In this document: one piece after another, positions 29,927 to 39,703 of the stretch
Numbering within the stretch: the first letter of the stretch is position 1
Layout: each line of letters starts with the position of its first letter
Assembly (NCBI GenBank): GCA_947184155.2
Contig: CAMXCT020006179.1
Coordinates: forward strand, 150,001-214,000
Origin: Cladocopium goreaui
Taxonomy: Eukaryota > Sar > Dinophyceae > Suessiales > Symbiodiniaceae
Reading direction: 5' to 3'
Length of the DNA: 64,000 bases
Notes under the pieces: model-generated
Told to the model about the DNA's origin: nothing
What the model saw: the letters and a program-made list of their open reading frames with translations, nothing else
The model's database searches: none
Position numbers and translations under genes: made by a program

Positions 29927-30018
29927 ATTTAAAACATTTTAAATTTCAAACATATAACATGGAAACCCTACCGATCCAAACCCTCACCGATCCATGGTAT
30001 GGAATTTTCTTGATGGAT
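29927..30018 (-). repeat. Repeat R1, right copy (inverted)
   Basis: Read on the minus strand: CATCAAGAA, then AATTCCATACCATGGATC, GGTGAGGGTTTGGATCGGTA and TTCCATGTTATAT. It is the edge between the recombinase reading frame and the AT-rich block. Confidence 0.8.
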
Positions 30019-30765
30019 TCGGGAAAAGCAGCAGATCTGCAGCGCTGTCTTGGGGAACTTGCCCACTGTCTGCCGCATCGGGAGCCCTGCTAAGAAGAGC
30101 TTGCCTCCCTTCCTTGATGTCCAGATGCAAGTGGGGGCTTGAGCGGTGCCTGATCCAACTCCCAGGCGTTCGAGATGTTGGTCGAGGCTGTCGCCTGCTC
30201 TCTTCCCATGCCCCTTCTTTGGCATAGCTTTGATCTGAGGTTTGCCCGGTGCAACTTTGGATGCTGCCAATGGGGCTTGGGGCATTGCCTTTGGAGGCGT
30301 CTTTGGCGCTGCCACAGACTTGGCTTTGGGGGGTGTCTTGGGAGCTGCCACTCCTCTGGCCCTCTTCACAGCTGCCCGCATCACATCCGCCACGTCATCA
30401 TCTGTGGCTCCTTCGGCAGGTGCTGCTGCTGTCCTTTTCCTGGTGAACTTTGCCTTGTCACCCAAGGCTGCAGGCACCAGAGTAGCTGAAGGTTTGGGAG
30501 CCGCTGGTACTGATGAAGCTGCCATGACTGCCCGCTTGATGTTGCAAACCCCTGCACCATGTTTACCACCGCAGGCACGACCGGACTTCTGAAGGATGGT
30601 ACATAAGTGCACTCCGAAGGGGCAGGCATCTGCCGGGTTCGGGCACTCGTCCGTCTGGAACTCTGGGCATATTGCCCGGCCATTCTTCAAAGTAGCCGTC
30701 AAGACTTTGCCATTGAGCTGATCAGGCATCAGCGGTGATGCCACGGTGTCCCCCTCTTGCCTGGC
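30009..30765 (-). CDS. CCCH-finger C-terminal half of recombinase-type element protein
   Basis: Continues the recombinase gene on the minus strand. It contains RAICPEFQTDECPNPADACP then FGVHLCTILQKSGRACGGKH, with cysteines and histidine spaced like a CCCH finger. Next comes an Ala/Lys/Pro-rich linker with repeats (APKTPPKAKSV, APKTPPKAMPQ), then GGKLFLAGLPMRQTVGKFPK and TALQICCFSRIHQ, where it enters repeat R1. The natural C-terminus is therefore missing here. The Lys-rich linker suggests nucleic-acid binding. Confidence 0.6.
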
Positions 30766-30769
30766 TTTC

Positions 30770-31477
30770 TCAGCCGCCTCCGCGAACTGTTCCGACAGCT
30801 TCAGGCGTTTCCGCACGTCCTGGAACTTCTGAGAAGATGCCCAGATCGGTTGGCGGTCTTGCCGGACTACTCTCTCCGCTTCTGCCAGACCATGGCTGCG
30901 AGCTTTGTCCAACTCTGCCTGTGGGATCGCCTCCCAAGACAGTTGGTCCGTCAGCTCGGATGCTGCGCCCCATACCATGCAAAGACTTGATCTTGATCGA
31001 GGCCGCATACTTCGCTGACGAGTAGTGGAATGCCATTTGGCCCACATCCGGCTGGTCGCTCTTGTTCTGCCAGTCTCCCAAGGCGGCCATCTCCTCCGGG
31101 CGACACTCCAGCAATTGGGCCAGTGTTGGTGCCATGCGACGCCAGGAGTACGTGGTGATCTCCTCCGGGTTGTCCAGCAAGACGGCCATCTCACTCTGCA
31201 TGGTCTCCTGCACCTCCAAGATGGTCCATGGACGCCCCTCGTCGGAGAAGCACAGTCCGGCGACCCTTTGTCGTGCTGGCGCCAACGTTCGATGGGCCTC
31301 CAAGACTTCTTTGGCCCAAAAGAAGCTGTTGGAGAAGCATGCTGGCACTGCAAAATCGAACCCGTCGCGAGCATGCTTTTGTTTGCCCTTGGGGCATCTG
31401 CAATGGAGGAATGCTGCGGTGAGGCGGCGAGGTTCTGACCGCGCTATATGCGCATACCTCAAACAGCCAAACGCCAT
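30770..31477 (-). CDS. Tyrosine-recombinase-like catalytic segment
   Basis: The minus frame reads MAFGCLRYAHIARSEPRRL, then LHCRCPKGKQKHARDGFDFA, then ITTYSWRRMAPTLAQLLECR, EEMAALGDWQNKS and later MAFHYSSAKYA. Order and spacing match a dinoflagellate version of the phage-integrase fold: first Arg (LRYAH), the second Arg box (here SWRR in place of HxxR), the LG-W helix, and a candidate Tyr near HYSSAKY. Such proteins cut and rejoin DNA through a phosphotyrosine. The His of HxxR is not obvious, so activity is uncertain. The frame beyond about 30900 diverges and continues in the next frame. Confidence 0.6.
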   Translation of the reverse strand: MAFGCLRYAHIARSEPRRLTAAFLHCRCPKGKQKHARDGFDFAVPACFSNSFFWAKEVLEAHRTLAPARQRVAGLCFSDEGRPWTILEVQETMQSEMAVLLDNPEEITTYSWRRMAPTLAQLLECRPEEMAALGDWQNKSDQPDVGQMAFHYSSAKYAASIKIKSLHGMGRSIRADGPTVLGGDPTGRVGQSSQPWSGRSGESSPARPPTDLGIFSEVPGRAETPEAVGTVRGGG

Positions 31478-31480
31478 GAT

Positions 31481-31726
31481 TCAAGGGGTTAGGAGGACTG
31501 ACCACCTCTCATCTCCAACCGCATGCAATTCCACAATGCAGTCCTCCAGGGCTGCTAGCGGTGGCTCCACCACTGGTGCTTGGCCACGCTGCCCAGTCGC
31601 CCTGGGTGTGGCTGGCACCTGCAGGTTGCTCAAGTCCAGGTCCTGGTTGGCGTTCTTGTTCATCCATTTCAACGCCTGGAGTGCTCGAGCTGGCGCCTGA
31701 GTGTTGTTCATCTCAGCTCCAACCAA
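31481..31726 (-). CDS. Linker segment of recombinase gene
   Basis: A short minus frame, NNTQAPARALQALKWMNKNA then QDLDLSNLQVPATPRATGQR, ending at VLLTP. It lies between the N-terminal and catalytic segments and is probably one protein with them after correction of frameshifts. Confidence 0.35.
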   Translation of the reverse strand: MVGAEMNNTQAPARALQALKWMNKNANQDLDLSNLQVPATPRATGQRGQAPVVEPPLAALEDCIVELHAVGDERWSVLLTP

Positions 31727-32290
31727 GTGTTGACCACTCGGTCGATGGTGGCCTTCTCGGCATCTTTGACCTTCTTCTCGGCCACCCTCCTGCAGTTATG
31801 TTTCCATTCAGCCTTGAGCGCATCTGTCAGGATGCCAGCAGGCTTGTAGGAGCCCATGCCAATGAACATTGATACCAGGCCATTCACTCTCTTCTGAACA
31901 GCCTCACTGAGGTTCTTGTCCACGTTGATGGCCTTGGGCTTCTTCTTGTAGATCGTCTTGCGGGCAGGGCGTAGAGTAACAGAACCCTTAAGTTGCCCTC
32001 CACGACTTTGGCCCCAGCTGCAAGAAGTTCTTTTTCCACCCTTGCTCTCGTCTGGAGCCAATCATCAGCGACGTGATGACCAGCCAGCACAACTTGGTCG
32101 TAGTCCGCGTAGGCATAGGCGAAGTCATTGTCATCCAAGAGGCCCTCTGACTCCCTCCACTGACGTGCTCGCTGTGCGGCAATCATCAACAAGGAGTCCG
32201 CTGCTCTCCATCCCGATGCAGGGTCGCCCCCTGACGAGGATGAGGCTGCCGCTTGTGCTGCGTAGTAGCCTTTGCCGCCTGATGCCATGG
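31708..32290 (-). CDS. N-terminal segment of recombinase-type element protein
   Basis: An ATG near 32288 starts MASGGKGYYAAQAAASSSSG, then YAYADYDQVVLAGHHVADDW and KELLAAGAKVVEGNL. After a shift near 31990 it continues as GSVTLRPARKTIYKKKPKAI, FIGMGSYKPAGILTDALKAE and ATIDRVVNTWLELR. The shift is required, because the alternative frame becomes Arg/Ser-rich and poor. It precedes the catalytic segment on the same strand. Confidence 0.5.
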
Positions 32291-32299
32291 CACTGCACC

Positions 32300-33164
32300 C
32301 TAACAAGATTGCTAAGGTGCGGAGAGCAAAAAGATGCTGCGGTAACTTCAGAGATTCCTCCTCTGTCATAACGTCAACCTTCGAACAGCATCTTTCTACG
32401 TCCTCCACAAAGTTCACATGGCTGCCTCCAAGTGAAGCAGGCACTACACATTCCCACACAGCACGCCAGCAAACGCGCCTTGTAGGATCCCCGCAATCAG
32501 TGCAGGCTGTCCCGAGTTGCACTGTGCCGGAACTCTGCCCTTCCAGCCAGCCACAAAGCGCTCGATGCGCTCGCGCTCCCTCACGTCCCCAGGCTGGCCA
32601 GGGTCTCCCCCTGGGAGCCCGAGGAAAGGGCCGCGGATCGATGAAAGCCGGGAGGAGCTCACGGCCGCCCCCATGCACCTGCTCCAGGTGCGCCACTGGT
32701 CGAAGACTTCCCCCAAGCCCAGTTGTCCAGCGTCACCCGCTGTGCACCTGAGCTGAAGTGCGTAGAGCTTCTGAGGAACCACGTCGGAGGCCACCAGCAG
32801 CAGGTCCATCCGATCCTCGTGCCGCTAATAGTCCCAAGCTTCGTTGGGAGCCACATCGGCTATTCCACAGACCGAGCCAGGGGAACTTGAACCCTCCAAG
32901 ATGGGCTGTGCAGCGCTGGCAAACATTGACGCAGCATGGCATCTTCGGCAAAGGGGGGAAAAGATCTGAATCGGTTCCTGTTGCCAAAACATAGGGGGAG
33001 TGGCAGACTTCGACCCCATGCATCCAACAGGTGTAGGCTTGCAGATTTGACCCAGCCCTTGCCAGCCTCTCCACGTGCTGTTTGAACTCCAAAAAGGCAG
33101 CCGCACGAAGGATCTTCGCCTCGGTGGCTGCTGGGATATCTATCCCTGGGAGTTTGCGCTGCAT
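32300..33164 (-). CDS. Further upstream polyprotein-like segments (frameshifted)
   Basis: Open stretches at 33164-32830 (LPGIDIPAATEAKILRAAAF, SPYVLATGTDSDLFPPLP) and 32809-32444 (ERIERFVAGWKGRVPAQCNS, GQPALIAGILQGAFAGVLCG) lie in different frames. The first has a typical globular composition. They look like the 5' part of the same element. The start of transcription is probably near the spliced-leader-like site at 33284-33302. Confidence 0.35.
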
Positions 33165-33283
33165 ACAAGGTCACCCCTTGTTACCACCCAGGTCACCCCT
33201 GGAACCAATCAAGGTCTAGGAAGTTCACCCCTTACCAAGACCAAGAAAGAAAAAGCAATGCATGCTATTTTGGGTCAACTCCA

Positions 33284-33302
33284 CTTGAGCCAAAATGATA
33301 GC
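33284..33302 (-). other. Candidate relict dinoflagellate spliced leader
   Basis: The minus strand reads GCTATCATTTTGGCTCAAG. Its last 14 bases, CATTTTGGCTCAAG, equal the 3' end of the dinoflagellate spliced leader. It lies about 120 bases upstream of the element's first open segment, on the same strand, which fits a re-integrated trans-spliced mRNA. A related plus-strand stretch (GCTATTTTGGGTCAACT, 33264-33280) faces it, so an inverted repeat is an alternative reading. Confidence 0.5.
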
Positions 33303-33309
33303 ATTGAAT

Positions 33310-34250
33310 CGCTTAAAGATGATACATGCACACCCAAGCCTGCTAAACTCAATGCATGGGTATATATATATTATATGGTTGTTGATCAAACATTTTTAAC
33401 CGGGAACAGCCATTCTTCGCAAATAAGGATGTTACTTTCGCGAAACTTTCGTGAGCTTCATGTCTATCTTTCGCGGAACCCATGTTGGGCAGCAATGCTT
33501 CTTATGAAGATTCATTCACCACCTGCCAAATCACGCCAAATTATCACGGATCACTTCTTGATAGCCGTAAGCGTGCAGCTAGCATCACGGAAGCCGTTTT
33601 CAGGGCAGATGGTTGCTGATTAAAAGGCATCTTTTTGGAAGACCTACCTGGCCACCCATCCAAAATGCATTTTGTCTTTCGCCCGCTCCTTCGCAAAACT
33701 TTCGCGGAACTTTCGCACAAATATTCCTATCCGCAGACCCCAGCCATCAGCAGGGGGCGCATCAGAGGAAAAGCACACGCCAGAGGCCTTGGTGTTTGGC
33801 TCTGGCAAAGGCTCATTTTTGGAAGCTGGGCTGCTGCATTTGGAGCTTGTTTCTTGAAACTTCAGAAAGCAATGTGAGGCAGTGCCAGCAAGGATGTGCT
33901 TCAAACTGTGACGAAGCCTCACCTTTGGAAGCTCGGCTGCTACTACCCATGAAGGGAATGGTAAATGTCCTCAGTACAGCACCACACAGTGAACTGAACC
34001 AGAACCAAACCAAAATTCTCCGATACCCTTTTCCTGCCGGAGCAGCGGGCGGCAGGGGGTGGTAGCCCTTTACAAGTTGTATATATGATTCATAACATAG
34101 ACCCGGGCAAGCCGGCGGCGGAAGTTTCCCAAACATAAATGACCTATAGTTCGAAGACACCCTGTCCCGACCGCGTCCTTCCCTCGACAACCGTTTGATT
34201 TTTTCAGCGACGAGAGACGAAGCAAAGTCTTCACACTCCACACTTCACAC
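33310..34250. other. Noncoding repeat-derived sequence
   Basis: Contains several CTTTCGCGAAACTTTCG-type stretches (33420-33730) and a GC-rich segment (about 34020-34190: CCTGCCGGAGCAGCGGGCGG) that I associate with dispersed Symbiodinium-type repeats. No gene. Confidence 0.4.
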
Positions 34251-34512
34251 TGCACTCTTCGCACTCCAAACTTGAAACTTCACACTCCACACTTCACACT
34301 TCACACTTCGCATTTCACAGTCCACACTTCACACTTCTCACTTCCCACTGCTTCCTTCACACTCCAAACCTCACACTTCACACTTCACACTGCGCGCTTC
34401 GCACTCCAAACTTAAACTTCACACTCCACACTTCGCACTTCTCACTTCCCACTGCTTCCTTCACACTTCACACTTCACACTTCACACTTCCCACTGCTTC
34501 CTTCACACTCCA
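34250..34512 (+). repeat. CTTCACAC-type tandem repeats
   Basis: Units such as CTTCACACTCCACACTTCACA repeat irregularly, with longer units sharing CTTCCCACTGCTTCC. Confidence 0.85.
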
Positions 34513-34639
34513 ACGCCAGAGCAGAAAAAGTTGATTTTAAATAGAAAATGAAAGCAGCCAAAATCTGAAAGATCCTTTTTTTGTCACATGTATGCAATAC
34601 GATCATGGTTTCTTGTGCGGTTCGTAACAACGCACACAG

Positions 34640-34926
34640 AAACGAAAATTAAGTGACACAGGCATTCTGCCGTCTGCAACTCGAAATGAAAGGCGAAGCT
34701 ACTGAAGCACAGCAATTCAGACTCGGATGCGGTTCACAACAACGCACACCCAGCCCTCGGCAGTTAAACGAGAGTTGATCCCTCTGCGGCAAGACCACGT
34801 ACTGTTGCTGTGCAAGATGTTGAGCCATTCTGCGCACTGAGCTTTGGTTCTGTGGCGACGCAAAGCGTACCAGAGACTTCGGCTTTCTCCAATGGCCCCA
34901 ATCTGAACTTTTGGCGCTCTAGTCAT
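34640..34926 (-). CDS. Degraded segment near zinc-protein gene
   Basis: The minus frame reads RSLWYALRRHRTKAQCAEWL then NILHSNSTWSCRRGINSRLT. It may be a remnant downstream part of the zinc protein at 35044-35394. The stretch GGTTCGTAACAACGCACACA near 34619 recurs as GGTTCACAACAACGCACACC near 34731, a short direct repeat. Confidence 0.25.
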
Positions 34927-35043
34927 TCACCACAGGTGGCTGCACACTTGCCGCCGTGCTCGTCTGACTCTCCGGCGCCGCCTCGACCATGCTGGACGCG
35001 GAACACAACTTCGCACGTCCAGTTCCGGGAGGCAAGGAAGTTG

Positions 35044-35394
35044 CTAGTGTGGCTTCTGTGAAGCCTCGGAGAAAACCAGCTGGTGACACGACGTGCAAGA
35101 CTGACACAAGAGTTTGGCCGCGTCGCACGTCGAACAAATTGCAGTGGGCGGACGTGTTTTGCAAGCTTCACACCAGCTATGTGTCCAGCATCCACACAAG
35201 TTGCATGGCGCCGCGCCTAGGCTACGACCCATGGCCTCTCGTTCATAGGTTGCGACTGCGTATGCCTCACGAGCTCTCGGAACCACCAGTCGCTGACCCC
35301 AAGTCAGTTGCAGCGCAACTTCCCGAGGGTGAGCCCGCAGAAAGCTAGCAGCTCTATCCTTCCATACCAGCCAGTCGTATGCGGCGAGCGCCAT
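35044..35394 (-). CDS. Small Cys-rich zinc protein (C-x2-C repeats)
   Basis: ATG at 35392-35394 starts MALAAYDWLVWKDRAASFLR, then YAVATYEREAMGRSLGAAPC and NLCGCWTHSWCEACK, AICSTCDAAKLLCQSC. The cysteines fall in C-x2-C / C-x2-C / C-x2-C / C-x2-C pairs like a double zinc ribbon or a MYND-like finger, a type that is highly repeated in dinoflagellate genomes as I recall it. It ends SEASQKPH at 35044. About 116 residues. Likely a protein-protein or nucleic-acid binding module. Its partner is unknown. Confidence 0.5.
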   Translation of the reverse strand: MALAAYDWLVWKDRAASFLRAHPREVALQLTWGQRLVVPRAREAYAVATYEREAMGRSLGAAPCNLCGCWTHSWCEACKTRPPTAICSTCDAAKLLCQSCTSCHQLVFSEASQKPH

Positions 35395-35529
35395 GGCAAA
35401 GGTAAAAGCAGTCCGTAACGACGTACTTCGACAATAAGCACTGAACGTTAGTTGGTACGTCTTGCATGTACGGCATAGTAACTGTTTTTCCGTTGTGACC
35501 GCGTTACGTAGCTGTAATATCAATCCGCA

Positions 35530-35950
35530 TGTATGCGCATAAAGACAGCTGACATATCTGTTTATTTGTGAAGTCCTACGGAAACATCTGTTTGTTGTGA
35601 AGTCCTATAAAACATCGTTGCTCTTGATCCTGCGCCGTCAGCGCGTAGACAGTCAACATGCCGTGACACACCATGTCTCAAACGCAAGTCTGTGCAAAGA
35701 TATCTTTTCTGAGGGACATGTAATGAGCCACCCATGGCACCTACCCATGACACCTACCCAACAGTCACCTACCGAGTCGATGGACCAGCACAGCGTGGAC
35801 ATGAGCGATAGACACCCGAAAGAAACAATGAAACAAGCACAAACAAATTCGCGCACAGCCTGGCAGACCTGAAACTACACATGCACTGCCTCAGGCTATA
35901 CAAAACGAGCTTTCAAACTGCTCTAAACCTACGTGCAACAAAAAAACACT
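35530..35950. other. Noncoding stretch; no gene seen
   Basis: Only short frames of poor composition. A small direct repeat occurs (TTGTGAAGTCCTA near 35566 and 35596). Confidence 0.4.
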
Positions 35951-36828
35951 AGCGCCAAACGCAGCCTTCATGCAGCCAGTCCAAGACGATTTACGAGATC
36001 CAGCTGCAAAAGACATTACGCATGCAGCCACAGCATGAAGCAACCTTCACGCAGCCATTACAATGCGATCTGCGGAGACTGAGTTGCAAAACACAAGAGA
36101 ACTACGCGCAATGGCGTCGGAAATTGTAGCTCCAAAACCGGATCTCGACGCCAGAGCGAAAAAAAGACGATTTTGAAGCACTTTTTAAAAGGATTTTTAG
36201 AAGGAAAATCACTAGCGCCAAAATGGAGAAAATCTGCTGACAAATCACTGTCGCAGCCTTCATGCAGCCACTCCAATACGATTTACGAAGTCCAGCTGCA
36301 AAAGACAATAGTATTACGCATGCAGCCACAGCATGAAGCAACCTTGACGCAGCCATTACAATGCGATCTGCGGAGACTGAGTTGCAAAACACAAGAGAAC
36401 TACGCGCAATGGCGTCGGAAATTGTAGCTCCAAAACCGGATCTCGACGCCAGAGCGAAAAAAAGACGATTTTGAAGCACTTTTTAAAATTATTTTTAGAA
36501 GGAAAATCATTAGCGCCAAAATGGAGAAAATCTGCTGACAAATCACTGTCGCAGCCTTCATGCAGCCACTCCAATACGATTTACGAAGTCCAGCTGCAAA
36601 AGACAATAGTATTACAAATGCAGCCACAGCACGAAGCAACCTTGACGCAGCCATTACAATGCGATCTGCAGAGACTGAGTTGCAAAACACAATAGAACTA
36701 CGCGCAACGGCGTCGGAAATTGTAGCTCCAAAACCGGATCTCGACGCCAGAGCGAAAAAAAGACGATTTTGAAGCACTTTTTAAAAGGATTTTTAGAAGG
36801 AAAATCACTAGCGCCAAAATGGAGAAAA
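35950..36828 (+). repeat. Satellite with 298-bp unit, about three copies
   Basis: GTAGCTCCAAAACCGGATC recurs at about 36127, 36425 and 36723, spacing 298. Units share CGCAGCCTTCATGCAGCCA and GCACTTTTTAAAA. The third copy breaks off at GGAGAAAATT (36828), where the composite cassette begins. Confidence 0.9.
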
Positions 36829-37745
36829 TTACTTTACTTCGTGTGATCCCCACCATGACATTTATACATTTTGTTACTGGCAAATCTTCTGGCATTCTAT
36901 CTGACATATTTTCTGGCATGCGATCTGGCATTCTATCTGGCATATCTTCTGGCATTCTACCTGGCATATCTTCTGGCAGATGTTCTGGCATATCTTCTGG
37001 CAGATGTTCTGGCATACCTTCTGGCATATCTTCTGGCATATGTTCTGGCATATCTTCTGGCATTCCATCTGGCATTCTATCTGGCATATCTTCTGGCATA
37101 TTATCTGGCAAATCTTCTGGCATTCCATCTGGCATTCTATCTAGCATATCTTCTGGCATATTATCTGCAAATCTGCTGGCATTCTATCTGGCAAACATTC
37201 TGGCACTTTATCTGGCATATCTTATGGCATTCTAGCTGACATTCTATCTGGCATTCTATCTGGCATACCTTCTGGCATTCTATCTGGCATATCTTCTAAC
37301 ATTCTATCTGGCATATCTTCTGGCACTCTATGTGGCATATCTTTTGGCGTGGATACTCGCGGTTGAGGTCCGGCAGGGAACACTTGGCATGGATACTCGC
37401 GGTTGAGGTCCGGCAGGGAACACTGGGCGTGGATGGTCGTGGTTGAGGTCCGGCAGGGAACACTGGGCGGGGATACCCGCGGAGGTCCGGCAGGGAACAC
37501 TGGCGGTGATGGTCGTGGTTGAGGTCCGGCAGGGAACACTGGGCGTGGATGGTCGTGGTTGAGGTCCGACAGAGACCACTGTGCGTCGAGGGTCGCGGTT
37601 GAGCAGGAGGAGGAGGAGAGGAGAGGAGGAGAGGAGAGGAGACGAGGAGAGGAGAGGAGAGGAGGAGAGGAGGAGAGGAGGAAGAGAGGAGGAGCAGGCA
37701 ACTGACATAAAATCTAACAACCCTCACCTGGTAGGTGGGGAAAAA
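36829..37745 (-). repeat. Composite tandem-repeat cassette, copy B (inverted)
   Basis: Reverse-complement order of copy A: the unique end (ACTTTACTTCGTGTGATCC), the 12-bp minisatellite (36880-37345), the 40-bp minisatellite (37345-37600), the GAGGAG microsatellite (37600-37690) and the other unique end (CTAACAACCCTCACC). Unit numbers differ from copy A. The 40-bp array is shorter and includes deletions. Confidence 0.85.
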
Positions 37746-38775
37746 CGCATTTCGTGCGAGACTTCCTTCAAAACTCCATCGGCAACTCATCCACCAGCGC
37801 CACTTGCAATCCCATTTACATTGCGGGAACGATCCTACAGTTGCAAATCACAATGGAATTCTGTCGACCGCACATGCACGAAAAACACTTGAAACCCCAT
37901 TTACAATGCGGAACCGATCCGAGAAAATGATCCGACCATGATCCGACCACACACGGACCGTCTCGCACCCGTCGCACCGCAGAGGTAGATCATCGGCGTT
38001 CGGGGACGGACTTTGTATAGAAAAACATTGGGTTTCGTGCATCTACTATCTCTCAAAAACGCATTTCGTGCGAGACTTCCTTCAAAACTCCATCGGCAAC
38101 TCATCCACCAGCACCACTTGCAATCCCATTTACATTGCGGGAACGATCCTACAGTTGCAAATCACAATGGAATTCTGTCGACCACACATGCACGAAAAAC
38201 ACTTGAAACCCCATTTACAATGCGGAACCGATCCGAGAATGATCCGACCATGATCCGACCACACACGAGACCGTCTCGCACCCGTCGCACCGCAGAGGTA
38301 GATCATCGGCGTTCGGGGACGGACTTTGTATGGAAAAACACAGGGTTTCGTGCATCTGCTATCTCTCAAAAACGCATTTCGTGCGAGACTTCCTTCAAAA
38401 CTCCATCGGCAACTCATCCACCAGCACCACTTGCAATCCCATTTACATTGCGGGAACGATCCTACAGTTGCAAATCACAATGGAATTCTGTCGACCGCAC
38501 ATGCACGAAAAACACTTGAAACCCCATTTACAATGCGGAACCGATCCGAGAATGATCCGACCATGATCCGACCACACACGAGACCGTCTCGCACCCGTCG
38601 CACCGCAGAGGTAGATCATCGGCGTTCGGGGACGGACTTTGCATGGAAAAACACAGGGTTTCGTGCATCTGCTATCTCTCAAAAACGCATTTCGTGCGAG
38701 ACTTCCTTCAAAACTCCATCGGCAACTCATCCACCAGCACCACTTGCAATCCCATTTACATTGCGGGAACAATTT
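37741..38775 (+). repeat. Satellite with unit about 314 bp, 3.3 copies
   Basis: AAACGCATTTCGTGCGAGAC recurs at about 37744, 38057, 38371 and 38685, spacing 313-314. Copies are almost identical, which suggests recent amplification or homogenisation. The last copy stops at TTGCGGGAAC, where the 18-bp array begins. Confidence 0.9.
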
Positions 38776-39540
38776 CTTTGACTAACTCGTTCCCTAACGA
38801 ACTCTTTCTTTGCTCTTTCTTTGACTAACTCTTTCTTTGCGAACTCTTTCTTTGACTACCTCATATATCCTGACTAACTCTTTCTTTGACTAACTCTTTC
38901 CCTCACTAACTCTTTCTTTGACTAACTCTTTCCCTCACTAACTCTTTCTTTGACTAACTCTTTCCCTGACTAACTGTTTCTTTGCTAACTCTTTCTTTGA
39001 CTAACTCTTTCCCTCACTAACTCTTTCTTTGACTAACTCTTTCCCTGACTAACTGTTTCTTTGCTAACTCTTTCTTTGACTAACTCTTTCCCTCACTAAC
39101 TCTTTCTTAACTCTTTCTTTGACTAACTCTTTCCCTGACTTTCCCTCACTAACTCTTTCTTTGACTAACTCTTTCCCTGACTAACTCTTTGACTTTGACT
39201 AACTCTTTCCCTGAACTCTTTCTTTGAACTCTTGCTTTGACTAACTCTTTCCCTGACTAACTGTTTCTTTGCTAACTCTTTCTTTGACTAACTCTTTCCC
39301 TCACTAACTCTTTCTTTGACTAACTCTTTCCCTGACTAACTGTTTCTTTGCTAACTCTTTCTTTGACTAACTCTTTCCCTCACTAACTCTTTCTTTGACT
39401 AACTCTTTCCCTGACTAACTGTTTCTTTGACTGACTCTTTCTTTGACTAACTCTTTCTTTGCTAACTCTTTCTTTGACTAACTCTTTCTTTGACTAACTC
39501 TTTCTTTGCTTACTCTTTCTTTGACTAACTCTTTCCCTGA
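38776..39540 (+). repeat. Array of 18-bp-type units (CTTTCTTTGACTAACT)
   Basis: Units TCTTTCTTTGACTAAC and TCTTTCCCTGACTAAC alternate in a higher-order pattern with GTTTCTTTGCTAACTC inserts. Confidence 0.9.
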
Positions 39541-39703
39541 CATTCTAAAAGTCCTTAACACGGAAGTTTCTCCCCCTAAACTTCCTTTGATAATATCCAA
39601 CTTTCACGAAACTTTCGCGAATAAAAAATGTCACTTTCGCGAACTCGAAAAAAACTTGCGCGAGGGTTCCCAACAAAAAACTCTTTACAAGCCTTTAGAT
39701 CAA

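Noticed and set aside
30735..31872. Plus-strand open frames over the recombinase gene
   Set aside because: GC-rich antisense shadows; the minus strand holds the motifs.
33900..34250. Possible small nuclear RNA or spliced-leader RNA gene in the GC-rich stretch
   Set aside because: No U1/U2/U4/U5/U6 or spliced-leader core and no Sm-type site could be seen.
36819..37239. Leu/Ala and Ser/Gly/Ile open frames
   Set aside because: Inverted copy of the 12-bp array.
37320..37790. Apparent signal-peptide protein with Leu-rich start
   Set aside because: It is the microsatellite part of cassette copy B read in another frame.
37741..38828. Protein family of repeated 70-residue frames
   Set aside because: Direct consequence of the 314-bp satellite; frames differ in length only by small changes between copies.
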